From Planctomycetota bacterium (lineage in GTDB: Bacteria; Planctomycetota; UBA8108; UBA1146): 64,000 nucleotides of DNA. The notes beneath the pieces are model-generated. The model did no database searches and was not told the DNA's origin. It saw nothing but the letters and a program-made list of their open reading frames with translations. Positions 1 to 9,246 of the stretch are shown here, piece by piece. The DNA lies in NCBI GenBank assembly GCA_018694835.1, contig JABHOG010000034.1:1-64000 (forward strand). The letters are read 5' to 3'. The position numbers were made by a program, and so were the translations under genes. Numbering within the stretch: position 1 is the first letter of the stretch; each line of letters opens with the position of its first letter.

Positions 1-156
1 ATCCAGCGCTATCCACGCTTCATCATGCAGCGATACCTTCCTCCACCATCGCATCGAAGTGGAGATTTCCTTCTTCACTGGTGAGCGTTTCAGAAGTCTC
101 TCAGCAACTGGGATCGGTGCCAGAAGGGTTCAAAAAACTCGGCGGGAATCGGGCTG
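1..156. other. Window edge, no supported gene
   Basis: All three plus-strand frames stay open for part of this stretch, and one runs to a stop near position 168. It could therefore be the tail of a plus-strand gene convergent with the beta-helix gene. No recognisable motif is visible in any frame, so no gene is called. Confidence 0.3.
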
Positions 157-1857
157 CTAGGGGCAAATGAGACCACAGGTGATGGCATCATCGGTCGGAT
201 CCTCACCGCAGACATCCGACGGAGCAGGAAGTGGAGTGTTAGAAACGAAAAGGTAGTCAAGAATCTTGATCGCATCGGTGATGTTGACCGATCCATCATC
301 GTTGGCATCCGCAGCATCCATGCAGTCGATCTGAGCACTCCCCGGAATGAAGAGCAGCGCCAGCACCTGAACCGCATCCGCCAGATTCGCAGTCGAACTG
401 GCATCGACATCTCCTCTACGGAAACTTCCAACTCCTTCGGGCCCAAGGGCTCCCATGTCCGGCGCAGAACCATCTGGATCGAAGGGAAGAGCGGGATTCC
501 CTCCGTCGATGCACGCAGATCCGAGTTCAAGCGCCAAATTTCCAGCACTCACATCGACAAATAGCGGATCTTCATCGATGCAATCAAAGGAGAAGATGGA
601 AGAGGTGGCGAGCCCTTCGATGCAACTGAAGAAAGCGTTGGTGGATCCAGGCAAGACCTGAACCGGCTGAGGACCCCCTCCGACGATGATGCAGGAATCG
701 ATGGTCAAGATGTTGGGAATGCTGTTATTGACCGTGATGTTGGCGACCGCCCCAGCGGCAGGGGGGCCAAAAGTGCACCGCTCGAGAAGGATCGATGCAA
801 CGTTGAGACTGACACCTAAATTGGCTCCACTGGCCGAGGCAGAATTACCATAGAAGACGCAGAACCTCAGTACTTGAGTTTCGGTTCCGTCTCCAGAATC
901 GATCAACACTCCGCCGCCATTGGCCCCCCCCACATTGTCATGGATGCGGCAATGATCGAGAGTGACTCGAGAATAATCGGACACCACCAATCCACCACCT
1001 GTGACGGCGGTGACATTCTGGGCGATTTCACAATCGAGGAAAGTCGCACCGGACTCCTGATACAACCAGACTCCTCCGGCAAGAAGATCAGTGTTGTTCT
1101 CGATCAATTGACACGATTGAAGTTGCAAGTTGCTACTCTCGCAGTAAATCGCTCCCGCAACGATGTCTGCGTGGTTTTGCAGGATCAAGCAATCGACCAG
1201 AGAGATTCCGGAGGTGGACCCGATGACTGCAATCCCACCGCCAGCATCGAGAGCTTGATTCTGAGAAACCTCGACCTGATCCAGTTCGATCGGAGTGACA
1301 TTTCCTCCATCGATGGCAATTCCTGCACCGATGGTCGCCTGGTTCTCCATCACGATACAATTGGAGATCCTGGGTGACGAATCGATGATGTAGATCCCGC
1401 CACCTTTCCTCACTCCGTTGATCAGCACTCCGCCACCACCGCGAATCGTGAACCCATCGAGATGTGCCAGTGCGCTCTCCCCTGAAGTAAATCGAACCAC
1501 TGGATTATCGAGGGTGCCTGAGATGGTGGTGACCTCGGGGCCCGCTCCTGACCGGATCACGATCTGCTTCCCTGCAAAATCGATCGCCTCGTTCCAGCTG
1601 CCCGGAGAGACCACGATCTCATCTCCATCGACCGCCATGGCGATGGCCGCATTGATGGTGGTGGCATCGAGGGGCACCTGGATTTCCGCTGCCTGTATCA
1701 TCGAGCCACCCAGCAACTCGCTGTGGAGACTCCGTGAATCGCTGTGGAGACACAGTGAATCGCTCCACACAGGAAAGATCCAAACGATGAAGATCAGCCA
1801 CAATTTTGGGATGTTGGTGGGGAGTAGAGTTCGCCTCTTCGGATCGATGCAGATCAC
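157..1857 (-). CDS. Secreted parallel beta-helix protein with C-terminal dockerin-like module
   Basis: Exported protein of about 566 residues. A GTG start preceded by GGAAGG leads into a signal-peptide-like stretch (KLWLIFIVWIFPV). Residues about 70-450 carry repeated right-handed beta-helix turns of the form CxxxxNxAxxGGGI, typical of extracellular or pectate-lyase-like solenoids. The last ~90 residues form a dockerin-like pair: RGDVDASSTANLADAVQ and DANDDGSVNITDAIKILDY, ending in a Cys-rich tail (CGLICP). The same tail occurs in three other proteins in the window. No catalytic site can be assigned, so adhesion or polysaccharide binding is as likely as lyase activity. Monocistronic as far as can be seen. 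Confidence 0.85.
   Translation of the reverse strand: MICIDPKRRTLLPTNIPKLWLIFIVWIFPVWSDSLCLHSDSRSLHSELLGGSMIQAAEIQVPLDATTINAAIAMAVDGDEIVVSPGSWNEAIDFAGKQIVIRSGAGPEVTTISGTLDNPVVRFTSGESALAHLDGFTIRGGGGVLINGVRKGGGIYIIDSSPRISNCIVMENQATIGAGIAIDGGNVTPIELDQVEVSQNQALDAGGGIAVIGSTSGISLVDCLILQNHADIVAGAIYCESSNLQLQSCQLIENNTDLLAGGVWLYQESGATFLDCEIAQNVTAVTGGGLVVSDYSRVTLDHCRIHDNVGGANGGGVLIDSGDGTETQVLRFCVFYGNSASASGANLGVSLNVASILLERCTFGPPAAGAVANITVNNSIPNILTIDSCIIVGGGPQPVQVLPGSTNAFFSCIEGLATSSIFSFDCIDEDPLFVDVSAGNLALELGSACIDGGNPALPFDPDGSAPDMGALGPEGVGSFRRGDVDASSTANLADAVQVLALLFIPGSAQIDCMDAADANDDGSVNITDAIKILDYLFVSNTPLPAPSDVCGEDPTDDAITCGLICP
1721..1762. repeat. Two 21-bp in-frame direct repeats
   Basis: Two adjacent 21-base units starting CTGTGGAGAC lie in the N-terminal part of the beta-helix gene. 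They encode a repeated SDSxxLH heptapeptide just after the signal sequence. They are imperfect, differing at about three positions. Confidence 0.7.
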
Positions 1858-1986
1858 TCCAGACTGCCTTCCACGTGATGGGTCAAATAATTCGGCGCCC
1901 TCAATGGTTCTGATAATCTCAATAGCCTCATACTACAGGTGAGGAACATGAGAATAAAGAGACAGGTTGTGCCTGGGCAGTTCATA

Positions 1987-2002
1987 TTTAGCGCAGGCTA
2001 AA
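1987..2002 (+). promoter_or_regulatory. Candidate DtxR/MntR-family operator
   Basis: The palindrome TTTAGC-GCAG-GCTAAA, with further matching A/T pairs outside it (1984-2005), lies 65 bases before the metal ABC operon. Its shape (TTTAG, four-base centre, CTAAA) resembles known DtxR/MntR/IdeR-type operators. A DtxR-family regulator gene converges on the end of the same operon, so metal-dependent repression is the natural reading. Inferred from pattern only. Confidence 0.6.
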
Positions 2003-2066
2003 CATATTTTTGCCCACTGTAAAGTTTTGGATGGCACAGGGAGCGGGACCGCTCCAGAGTTGACGC

Positions 2067-2993
2067 ATGAAGTCATTGTTACTCTGGTCATGGTTGCCGC
2101 TGTTGGTTGCGGGGTGCACCGGCTCCCCGTCGGCACCCAGCCCCTCAACCCTTCAAATTCTATGCACCACGGAGATGATTGCGGGGCCGATGCGAACCCT
2201 GGTCGGGTCCCATGCTGAGGTCTCCTCACTGATGGGTGCGGGTGTCGATCCTCATCTCTACAAGCCTTCCCCCACCGATGTTCAGCGTCTCCTCGATGCC
2301 GATCTCGTTCTCTTCCATGGTCATCATCTGGAGGGACGGATGGGCGACATTCTCCACAGCAGGAATTCGTCAGGTGTCGATCCAAACCTCCACCGTTTCA
2401 TCGCCATCTCGGAAAGGATTCCGCGAGAACGACTGATCTACTCGTCTGCGGATACGGTCGATCCTCACCTGTGGATGGATATCTCGCTGTGGATCGAAGT
2501 GATCCGGCAAATGAAAGAGGTGCTCACCTCCATCGATTCCGATCATCAGGTCGACTATGAACAATCTCTGGAGCAACTGGTCAAAGAACTGACCCTGCTG
2601 GATGCCCAGGTCTTTGATCTGATTGCAGAAATTCCAGAGGCGCTGAGGATCCTGGTGACCGCCCATGACGCATTTGGTTACTTCGGAAGGCGATACCAGA
2701 TGGAGGTGATGGGAATCCAGGGCATCAGCACAGAATCGGAAGCTTCCATCGACCGGGTCAACCGACTGGTCGAAACTCTCAGCAGTCGGAAAATCCCTGC
2801 AATCTTCGTGGAATCGACGGTTTCGGAACGTAATGTTCGGGCGCTGATCGAGGGCTGCGCATCTCTGGGTCATCACCTGCGGATCGGTGGAGTTCTATTC
2901 AGCGATGCTCCGGGCCCGCCCGGTTCGACTGCCGAACGATGGAGAGACATGGTTCTGCAGAATGCTCGCGTGATCTCGGAGGCCCTCCGTTGA
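2067..2993 (+). CDS. Metal ABC transporter substrate-binding lipoprotein (TroA/ZnuA/MntC family)
   Basis: Periplasmic binding protein that delivers Mn2+ or Zn2+ to the permeases encoded next. A lipoprotein signal ends in the lipobox LVAGC (Cys17). The TroA-type metal ligands line up as His63 (DPHLY), His134 (DPHLW), His200 (AHDAFGYF) and Asp280 (FSDAPG), the three-His plus Asp set of TroA/ZnuA. The long His-rich loop of many zinc-specific ZnuA proteins is absent, and the regulator nearby is DtxR/MntR-like. Manganese is therefore favoured, but the substrate is inferred. It is the first gene of a four-gene operon and overlaps the ATPase gene by 4 bases. Confidence 0.9.
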   Translation: MKSLLLWSWLPLLVAGCTGSPSAPSPSTLQILCTTEMIAGPMRTLVGSHAEVSSLMGAGVDPHLYKPSPTDVQRLLDADLVLFHGHHLEGRMGDILHSRNSSGVDPNLHRFIAISERIPRERLIYSSADTVDPHLWMDISLWIEVIRQMKEVLTSIDSDHQVDYEQSLEQLVKELTLLDAQVFDLIAEIPEALRILVTAHDAFGYFGRRYQMEVMGIQGISTESEASIDRVNRLVETLSSRKIPAIFVESTVSERNVRALIEGCASLGHHLRIGGVLFSDAPGPPGSTAERWRDMVLQNARVISEALR

Positions 2994-3778
2994 ATTCCCC
3001 CGCCATCGAAATCCACGACTTGACCGTCTCATATCGCGAGAAACCGGTGCTCTGGGATATCGATGCGACCATCCCCGAAGGATCGCTCTGTGCCATCGTA
3101 GGCCCCAATGGAGCCGGGAAGAGCACCCTTCTCTCCGCCATCCTCGGCACCATTCACCCCGCCAGCGGTTGGCTGAAAATCTTCGATCAAGAAGTGGGGA
3201 AGTCACAGGAACTGATCGGATTCGTTCCACAACGTGAGAGTGTCGACTGGGATTTCCCTGTCGACGTGCTCGATGTGGTGCTGATGGGCACTTATTCCAA
3301 GTTGGGATGGTTTCGAAGACCTGGAAAAGCACAACGAGACTGGGCGATGGAGTGCCTGGAACAGGTGGGAATGGCCGACCTCAAAAAGCGCCAGGTGGGC
3401 GAACTGTCTGGAGGCCAACAGCAACGCGTGTTCATTGCAAGATCACTGGCACAGGATGCTCGGTTGATCCTCATGGATGAGCCCTTTGCAGGAGTCGATG
3501 CTGCCACGGAAGAGGCGATTCGACTGGTCTTGTTAGATCTCAAGAAAAAGGGCCGAACCGTAGTTCTCGTACATCATGATCTGCAGACGATTGAAAACTT
3601 CTTCGACCATGTGTTGCTGCTCAACCTGAGGCTGGTCGCAGCCGGCCCCACAGCAGAGATCTTTACCGGAGAGAACCTGCTGCGAACCTATGGGGGTCGC
3701 CTCACTCTTCTCGATGAGGCAGCGGAAGCGGTCCGACGCATCCGAACCGGAAGGTCTCGAACCGGCAGGGATCAATGA
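2990..3778 (+). CDS. Metal ABC transporter ATP-binding protein
   Basis: ATPase of the same importer, 262 residues. It carries Walker [10 protein letters not shown] (about 38-46), the signature LSGGQQQR, Walker B LILMDEP and the H-loop VHHD. The TTG at 2990 is chosen because it overlaps the preceding stop as TTGA and begins directly before the usual family N-terminus ([10 protein letters not shown]). An earlier start at 2939 would add 17 residues that overlap the binding-protein gene. Its stop overlaps the first permease start by 4 bases. Confidence 0.92.
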   Translation: MNSPAIEIHDLTVSYREKPVLWDIDATIPEGSLCAIVGPNGAGKSTLLSAILGTIHPASGWLKIFDQEVGKSQELIGFVPQRESVDWDFPVDVLDVVLMGTYSKLGWFRRPGKAQRDWAMECLEQVGMADLKKRQVGELSGGQQQRVFIARSLAQDARLILMDEPFAGVDAATEEAIRLVLLDLKKKGRTVVLVHHDLQTIENFFDHVLLLNLRLVAAGPTAEIFTGENLLRTYGGRLTLLDEAAEAVRRIRTGRSRTGRDQ

Positions 3779-4998
3779 TGATCTCTCCCAACACCCTGGT
3801 CATATTGCTCGGATCCACGGCTCTGGGAACCTGTTGTGGGCTTGTCGGAGCGCTGATGCTACTCAAACGACGGGCCCTGCTGGCGGATGCGATCGCCCAC
3901 TCGACGTTGCCTGGAATCTGCATCGCTTTCCTCCTCGGGGGTAGCCGATCTCTTGCTGTACTCGGAGTCGGAGCTCTTCTCAGCGCCCTTCTATCGGCAA
4001 CACTGGTGTCGTGGCTTCCGAGAATCACCCGTATACGTAAGGATGCGGCGACCGCCTGCGTTCTGGGGATCCTGTTCGGTGCCGGAATCGCTCTGGTCGG
4101 AATCATCCAGCGCTCGGGGCTGGGTGGTTCGGCGGCAGGTCTCGACGGACTATTGCTCGGTCGAACCGCAGGCATGCTCAGGTCAGAGGCGCTGCTCTTC
4201 GGAATCTCAGCAATGATGATGAGTCTGATCATCATCTCGCTACGCAAGGAATTACTGGTCAGTTGCTTTGATCCACGATTCGGCCTCTCCGCAAAGATAC
4301 CAGCAAGATCCATCGATTTTCTCCAGACTTCGCTGCTCGCAGCAACCATCGTGATCGCACTGCCGGCAGTAGGAGTGGTGTTGACCGCTGCACTGGTGGT
4401 CATCCCAGCAGCCGCTGGCCGATTCTGGACTGACCGCTTCGATGTGCTTCTCGCGATCTCGGCGCTGATCGGTGCTGCTTCTGGTCTGATCGGCACCCTC
4501 CTCTCATCCCTTCACTCGAATCTCCCAGCCGGCCCGGTCATCGTGCTGTCCGCCACCACCTTGTTCATCATCTCCTTGCTACTGGCCCCGGGCCGCGGCT
4601 GGATCTCTCGCCATATGCAGCAACGGTCCCGTCTTCAAGACCGACAGGTCCGCCAGTTCCTCGATGGGATCCTGAGCTCGGAACTGGAGGAATCATCCTT
4701 AGTCGTTCTGAAACGACAGCCGGTGACCACCGCCGCCATCGATCGCAGGAATTTGGTCGTCTCGAGTCGCAACGGTTGGATCGAGACCGATTCACAGCGG
4801 ATCCAACTGACCCCGGAAGGGCGAAGGAGAGCGGTTCGAGCACGAAAGGCACTGCAGATCTGGCGTGAATGGCTGACTTCTGAAGCCTCCATCGATCGTG
4901 ACCTGATCGATCTCGATGAACAGGATATCGAGAAGATCTTGCCGCCAGATCTGATCGATACCTTGCAAAGGTCGATCGATCATCGGGGGACTTCATGA
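3775..4998 (+). CDS. Metal ABC transporter permease with C-terminal DtxR-like winged-helix extension
   Basis: ABC-3 family inner-membrane permease. About 280 residues contain eight or more hydrophobic segments and the family motif [13 protein letters not shown] near the N-terminus. After residue ~285 comes a soluble tail of about 120 residues, including [20 protein letters not shown] followed by a helix and [18 protein letters not shown]. This resembles the wing and dimerisation region of DtxR/MntR regulators. The 407-residue length compares with about 280-300 for ordinary permeases. The start is fixed by the ATGA overlap with the ATPase gene. Whether the tail senses metal or binds DNA is unknown. 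Confidence 0.88.
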   Translation: MMISPNTLVILLGSTALGTCCGLVGALMLLKRRALLADAIAHSTLPGICIAFLLGGSRSLAVLGVGALLSALLSATLVSWLPRITRIRKDAATACVLGILFGAGIALVGIIQRSGLGGSAAGLDGLLLGRTAGMLRSEALLFGISAMMMSLIIISLRKELLVSCFDPRFGLSAKIPARSIDFLQTSLLAATIVIALPAVGVVLTAALVVIPAAAGRFWTDRFDVLLAISALIGAASGLIGTLLSSLHSNLPAGPVIVLSATTLFIISLLLAPGRGWISRHMQQRSRLQDRQVRQFLDGILSSELEESSLVVLKRQPVTTAAIDRRNLVVSSRNGWIETDSQRIQLTPEGRRRAVRARKALQIWREWLTSEASIDRDLIDLDEQDIEKILPPDLIDTLQRSIDHRGTS

Positions 4999-6230
4999 TC
5001 GATCTACAACTCACACCGGTGTCCTGGCAGATCATGATGGTGGCTGCTTGCGCTGCTGCAGCGTGCGGATTACTCGGAGTCCAGCTGGTACTACGAAGAA
5101 GAGCCATGCTAGGGGATGCGATCGCTCACGGAGTCCTTCCAGGACTGGTAATCGGATTCGTCGTGAGTGGATCGAGGGATCTATTTCCGATGCTTGTCGG
5201 AGCACTCATCGCTGCGATTTTCGTCTCGATCCTTGCGGAATGGCTGCGTGAACATGCTGGTGTCGACGGAGGAGCGGCTCTGGGTGTTGTCTTTACCAGT
5301 TTGTTTGCCCTGGGAATCATCCTGATCGAAATTTTTGCTCGTGATGTGGACCTGGATGCGGGATGTGTGTTGTACGGCATGGTCGAGTACGCACCGATTC
5401 ATCAGGTCGAGTGGTTCGGATACTCCGTGCCCCGTTCTTTGACTCCGGTTCTCGGTGCACTTCTACTCAACCTCGGTGCGACAGTGTTGTTCTGGAAGGA
5501 ATGGAAGTTGTGCGCCTTTGATCCCCAACTGGCACGCGCCTCACGATTACCTTTCCAAACCCTCGAACAGGGATTACTGGTCCTCGTTGCGATCACATCG
5601 GTAGCATGCTTCGAAGCGGTCGGTTCGGTACTGGTGATCGCGATGATCGCAGTTCCGGCAACCATCGGTCACGTCCTCTGCGATCGGATGAGTTCGATGG
5701 TCATCGTCTCGACATTGGCGGGAGTTGTCTCTGCAGTCCTTGGAACCGTGGGAGCGATTCAACTTGAAACCGGAGTACCAGGAATGATGGCGGTATCTTC
5801 TGGCGGATTGCTGGTAGGAGCAGTGCTGCTGGCCCCTGGTAGAGGATTGATTCCAGCAGCGACCCGTAACTTCTCCTGGACCATGAGGGTCGAGATGGAA
5901 GACATCCTTGCTGAATCCCACCTGCAATCGATGGATTCTCCACCAGACCACACCGATTCCGCTGGCGCGCCTTCCTCGAGGTTCTTCCGCATCCTCGCCA
6001 CATGGCTACTGTGGACGCTGGGCTACATCCGGAACGGAATCCCGGTCGGCCGTGGGGAACGGATGGCTCGCACACTGCTCAAAAAACGAAGTCTGTGGAA
6101 ACGGTTCGCTGCAGAACGTATGGGATTGGCCTCGGATCATCTCGATGAACCCGCACACCGGATAGAGCATCATCTCGATGATGACCTGACAAGGCGGCTC
6201 GAATCGGGTTTCGAATCCGAAGAGGACTAG
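4995..6230 (+). CDS. Metal ABC transporter permease 2 with shorter DtxR-like tail
   Basis: Second ABC-3 permease of the importer, 411 residues, with the motif MLGDAIAHGVLPGL and eight or more membrane segments in the first ~290 residues. The soluble tail ends in a stretch (GLASDHLDEPAHRIEHHL) like the DtxR helix that carries metal ligands and the dimer interface. It lacks an obvious recognition helix. It starts in a 4-base overlap with permease 1. Its stop shares the tetranucleotide CTAG (6227-6230) with the stop of the convergent regulator gene. Confidence 0.88.
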   Translation: MIDLQLTPVSWQIMMVAACAAAACGLLGVQLVLRRRAMLGDAIAHGVLPGLVIGFVVSGSRDLFPMLVGALIAAIFVSILAEWLREHAGVDGGAALGVVFTSLFALGIILIEIFARDVDLDAGCVLYGMVEYAPIHQVEWFGYSVPRSLTPVLGALLLNLGATVLFWKEWKLCAFDPQLARASRLPFQTLEQGLLVLVAITSVACFEAVGSVLVIAMIAVPATIGHVLCDRMSSMVIVSTLAGVVSAVLGTVGAIQLETGVPGMMAVSSGGLLVGAVLLAPGRGLIPAATRNFSWTMRVEMEDILAESHLQSMDSPPDHTDSAGAPSSRFFRILATWLLWTLGYIRNGIPVGRGERMARTLLKKRSLWKRFAAERMGLASDHLDEPAHRIEHHLDDDLTRRLESGFESEED

Positions 6231-6910
6231 AGGTCGATCGATCTCACCAGGATGCTGCTGGCCAGTGCGCCGCCGAGGGCAATCGGTCGATCGATCTCTT
6301 TCGAGTTCAATAACAACGGCCCCCCCCCTGGCTCCCTCGCCTCGATGCTGATGATGGAGCCTGGTGTGACTCCACGCTCACCCAGCCATTGAAGTACCTC
6401 GGGGCCCGAGTCGATGACCCTCACGACCTCCAGATCTTCTGTGATGGGTGCTTCGGTAAGAATGATCTCTTCCGCAGTGGTCGGCAAACAGCCATCACGA
6501 TCGGGGATCGGTGAACCATGAGGATCCCGCGCAGGAAAACCAAGCGCTTCCTCCATCCTGCAGATCAGATCATCACTGACTGCATGCTCAAGACGCTCCA
6601 CTTCAGCATCCACCTGATCCCAGGGAACTCCGAGGATCTTCGATATATAGGTTTCAAGGATTCGATGGCGGCGCACCATCTGCAGTGCCAATTCCCTACC
6701 GTCAGGTGTCAAGCGCACCCCTCGATACGGTTCGTGCTCTACCCAGCCTTGCTCACCGAGGCGACCGGCCATGCGGGTCGCGGAAGGATGCGAGACCCCC
6801 ACCCGATCCGCCAGTTTGCCGGTGGGAACCCACTGCTCCGGTTCTCCTGAGACTTTCCAGAGTGCTCTCAGGTAGTTCTCCTCCGATTCACTCGGCAAGT
6901 CACCTCCCAT
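6227..6910 (-). CDS. DtxR/MntR-family metal-dependent transcriptional regulator
   Basis: Probable repressor of the metal importer, 227 residues. The N-terminal winged helix (PSESEENYLRALW; VGVSHPSATRMAGRL) is followed by the wing (GVRLTPDGRELAL) and the dimerisation helix with His/Glu ligands (VERLEHAVSDDL). The C-terminus is an SH3/FeoA-like domain (LQWLGERGVTPGSIISI). The ATG at 6910 is chosen because the family N-terminus begins there; an upstream start would add 54 unrelated residues. It converges on the operon it probably controls, and the candidate operator lies at 1987-2002. Confidence 0.88.
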   Translation of the reverse strand: MGGDLPSESEENYLRALWKVSGEPEQWVPTGKLADRVGVSHPSATRMAGRLGEQGWVEHEPYRGVRLTPDGRELALQMVRRHRILETYISKILGVPWDQVDAEVERLEHAVSDDLICRMEEALGFPARDPHGSPIPDRDGCLPTTAEEIILTEAPITEDLEVVRVIDSGPEVLQWLGERGVTPGSIISIEAREPGGGPLLLNSKEIDRPIALGGALASSILVRSIDL

Positions 6911-7072
6911 GGTCAGTATTGGTCCTGCCACGATCCTACACCATCCACAGCGGTCGGGGTTGACGGCTGGCAAAGAAGCGGCGACAACCGACCTAGACAA
7001 CGATTCTTCCGGTTCCTCGGCCCCGAACAGCAACCGGTGGGAACCACTTTCTGTCTCGACCCTGGAGGACAA

Positions 7073-7546
7073 TTGAACTCATCTGACCACGAAGAAAAAT
7101 GCAGATCTTCGCACGATGACACCTTTCACTTCACCACCGAGGTCAAGGTACGCCTCCCCGAAACGGATGCGATGGGAATCGTTTTTCACGGGAATTACTT
7201 CACTTTCCTGGAAGTCGGCAGGGTCGATTATCTACACAACCTGGACCTTGCCGAGGGACACCGACCGATTCGAGATTTTGAAAATGTAGTGGTCTCCGCA
7301 CAATTGGATTTCAAATCTCCCGCTCGACTCCATGACCTGTTACGCATCGATGTCTGCACCAGAGAAATCGGTCGCAGTTCATTTACATTTGGTTTCAAAA
7401 TTCGCCACAAGCAAGAAAATCGAGTGGTTGCTCTTGGTTCCACCACTCACTGTGCCATCGATGGTGAGTTCCAATCGATCGGCGTCCCGGAGAGTTTCCG
7501 AGAAACGATCTCCCGTTACGAAGGTTGGAAGGACAACTCTGGATGA
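7073..7546 (+). CDS. YbgC/4HBT-family acyl-CoA thioesterase
   Basis: Hotdog-fold thioesterase that hydrolyses acyl-CoA thioesters. The family signature ETDAMGIVFHGNYFTFLEVG holds the likely catalytic Asp32. The TTG at 7073 is preceded by GGAGG (7064-7068); a GTG at 7037 is possible but has a poorer site. The 157-residue length is close to the family norm of 130-150. It overlaps the HIT gene by 4 bases, so the two are co-translated. The substrate is unknown. Confidence 0.82.
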   Translation: MNSSDHEEKCRSSHDDTFHFTTEVKVRLPETDAMGIVFHGNYFTFLEVGRVDYLHNLDLAEGHRPIRDFENVVVSAQLDFKSPARLHDLLRIDVCTREIGRSSFTFGFKIRHKQENRVVALGSTTHCAIDGEFQSIGVPESFRETISRYEGWKDNSG

Positions 7547-7932
7547 GTAGCATCTTCAGTTCGATCATCTCCGGAGAAATTCCATGCCACCGGGTTTGGG
7601 AAGATGACGATCACCTTGCGTTCCTCGACATCCGACCGGTCAGGCCCGGCCATTGCCTGGTCATTCCCAAGCGAGAAGTCAGTTACATCTTCGACATGGA
7701 TCCGCATGAATATGCTGCTCTATGGGCAGCCGTCCGAGTGGTAGAGACAAAGATCCGCAACGCCACAAAGTGTTCGCGAGTCGTGGTGTCAGTGATTGGC
7801 TGGGAGGTTCCCCACGTCCATGTGCACCTGATCCCCACATCTGACATCTCCGACTTTCAGTTTCCTGGCCCCTGCGACCTCGAAGCGCCCCCACTCGAGG
7901 AACTGGCCTCAAGAATTCAACAGGCACAGTAG
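7543..7932 (+). CDS. HIT family nucleotide hydrolase
   Basis: Small histidine-triad protein of 129 residues. The catalytic triad HVHVHL lies near residue 94, with the usual upstream elements AFLDIRPVRPGHCLVIPK. HIT proteins hydrolyse nucleoside phosphoramidates or dinucleoside polyphosphates in the cytoplasm. The ATG at 7543 overlaps the thioesterase stop (ATGA). The next gene starts on the last base of this stop codon. Confidence 0.88.
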   Translation: MSSIFSSIISGEIPCHRVWEDDDHLAFLDIRPVRPGHCLVIPKREVSYIFDMDPHEYAALWAAVRVVETKIRNATKCSRVVVSVIGWEVPHVHVHLIPTSDISDFQFPGPCDLEAPPLEELASRIQQAQ

Positions 7933-9224
7933 TGAAGACCACCTGCAGTTCCGATATCGACATCGCGATCGTCGGAGCCGGCGCTGCCGGTCTCGCTGCG
8001 GCTATATTCGCAGCGGAATCCGCTCTCGAAGCTGATCTGAAAATCGTCTTGCTGGAAGGTGCCCGAAAACCAGGAGCGAAGATCCTCATCGCTGGAGGTG
8101 GTCGCTGTAATGTCACCCACCATCGCGTCGAACCTGCGGACTTTCACGGCAAGAAAAATGTGGTCCGTAACATCTTGAGGGCTTTTGATGAGAAACAAAC
8201 CATCGAGTGGTTTCGATCGATCGGGGTAGAACTCAAGCGAGAAGAAACTGGGAAGATGTTTCCCGTCACTGATAAGGCCAGAACGGTTCTGGATGCACTG
8301 CTTCGACGCTGCGATCAGTTGGGTGTCGAGTTGCTTTCTCAATGGAGAGTGGAATCGATCCGCCCTTCAGAAACGGGCTGGAGTCTGACCGGACCGGACG
8401 GCGAGATTCAAGCTCGAAAATTGATCGTATCGACCGGGGGAAAGTCTCTTCCGAAGAGTGGCAGCGATGGTCAGGGCTGGAAGATGATGGAAACGCTCGG
8501 CCACTCGGTGACCGACACCTGGCCAGCCTTGGTTCCCTTGCTACTTCAAGATGGTCATGGACACGAGAACTTGTCGGGGATCTCTCATCCTGCACAGCTC
8601 ACCGTCAACAGCGATGGAAAGAACATCGAATCCACCACTGGCGAGATGCTGTGGACCCATCTTGGGATCAGCGGTCCGGCTCCGATGGATATCAGTCGAA
8701 CCTGGATCCGTCAGGCCCAACTGGGGCATTCCCCGCAACTGCTACTCTCCTTCCTTCCCGATGAAGATCCCGGTTCGGTCGATCGCTGGTTGATCGATCA
8801 GGGTCAACGATCTCCACAGCGCTCGGTTCTTCACATCCTCAGTTCCCGTGTACCCCGACGGGTCGCAGAGTTCATCGGCTCGCACGCTGCGGTGGACCTC
8901 TCCGCTCCATTGGCGCAATTCCCCCGTGAATCCAGGCGACGCCTCTCACGTGAGTTGACTTGCCATTCGCTGGTGGTGACTGGAGATCGAGGCTGGAAAC
9001 TGGCAGAGGTCACCGCTGGCGGGATCCCTCTCGATGAAATCGCCTATCAGACGATGCAATCGAGGAGATGCGAAGGCCTCTACCTCGCCGGAGAAATCCT
9101 CGACTGCGAGGGTCGAATTGGAGGATTCAACTTCCAGTGGGCCTGGGCCACCGGTTCCATTGCCGGTTGTTCCAGTGCGCGATCTCTGCTCGAAAACCGC
9201 TCACAACCCGGTTCAAGGGAGTAG
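7932..9224 (+). CDS. BaiN/HI0933-family NAD(P)/FAD-dependent oxidoreductase
   Basis: Flavoprotein of about 430 residues. The N-terminal dinucleotide-binding fold is IAIVGAGAAGLAAAIFA. The family-typical ILIAGGGRCNVTH follows around residue 58, and the C-terminal FAD motif is LYLAGEILDCEGRIGGFNFQWA. The substrate is unknown; characterised relatives reduce C=C bonds in bile-acid derivatives, but most are uncharacterised. The GTG start shares a base with the preceding stop (TAGTG), making this the third gene of the thioesterase-HIT operon. It converges with the metalloprotease gene after a 22-base gap. Confidence 0.85.
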   Translation: MKTTCSSDIDIAIVGAGAAGLAAAIFAAESALEADLKIVLLEGARKPGAKILIAGGGRCNVTHHRVEPADFHGKKNVVRNILRAFDEKQTIEWFRSIGVELKREETGKMFPVTDKARTVLDALLRRCDQLGVELLSQWRVESIRPSETGWSLTGPDGEIQARKLIVSTGGKSLPKSGSDGQGWKMMETLGHSVTDTWPALVPLLLQDGHGHENLSGISHPAQLTVNSDGKNIESTTGEMLWTHLGISGPAPMDISRTWIRQAQLGHSPQLLLSFLPDEDPGSVDRWLIDQGQRSPQRSVLHILSSRVPRRVAEFIGSHAAVDLSAPLAQFPRESRRRLSRELTCHSLVVTGDRGWKLAEVTAGGIPLDEIAYQTMQSRRCEGLYLAGEILDCEGRIGGFNFQWAWATGSIAGCSSARSLLENRSQPGSRE

Positions 9225-9246
9225 CGAAACCGCTTCGGGATCCCGA

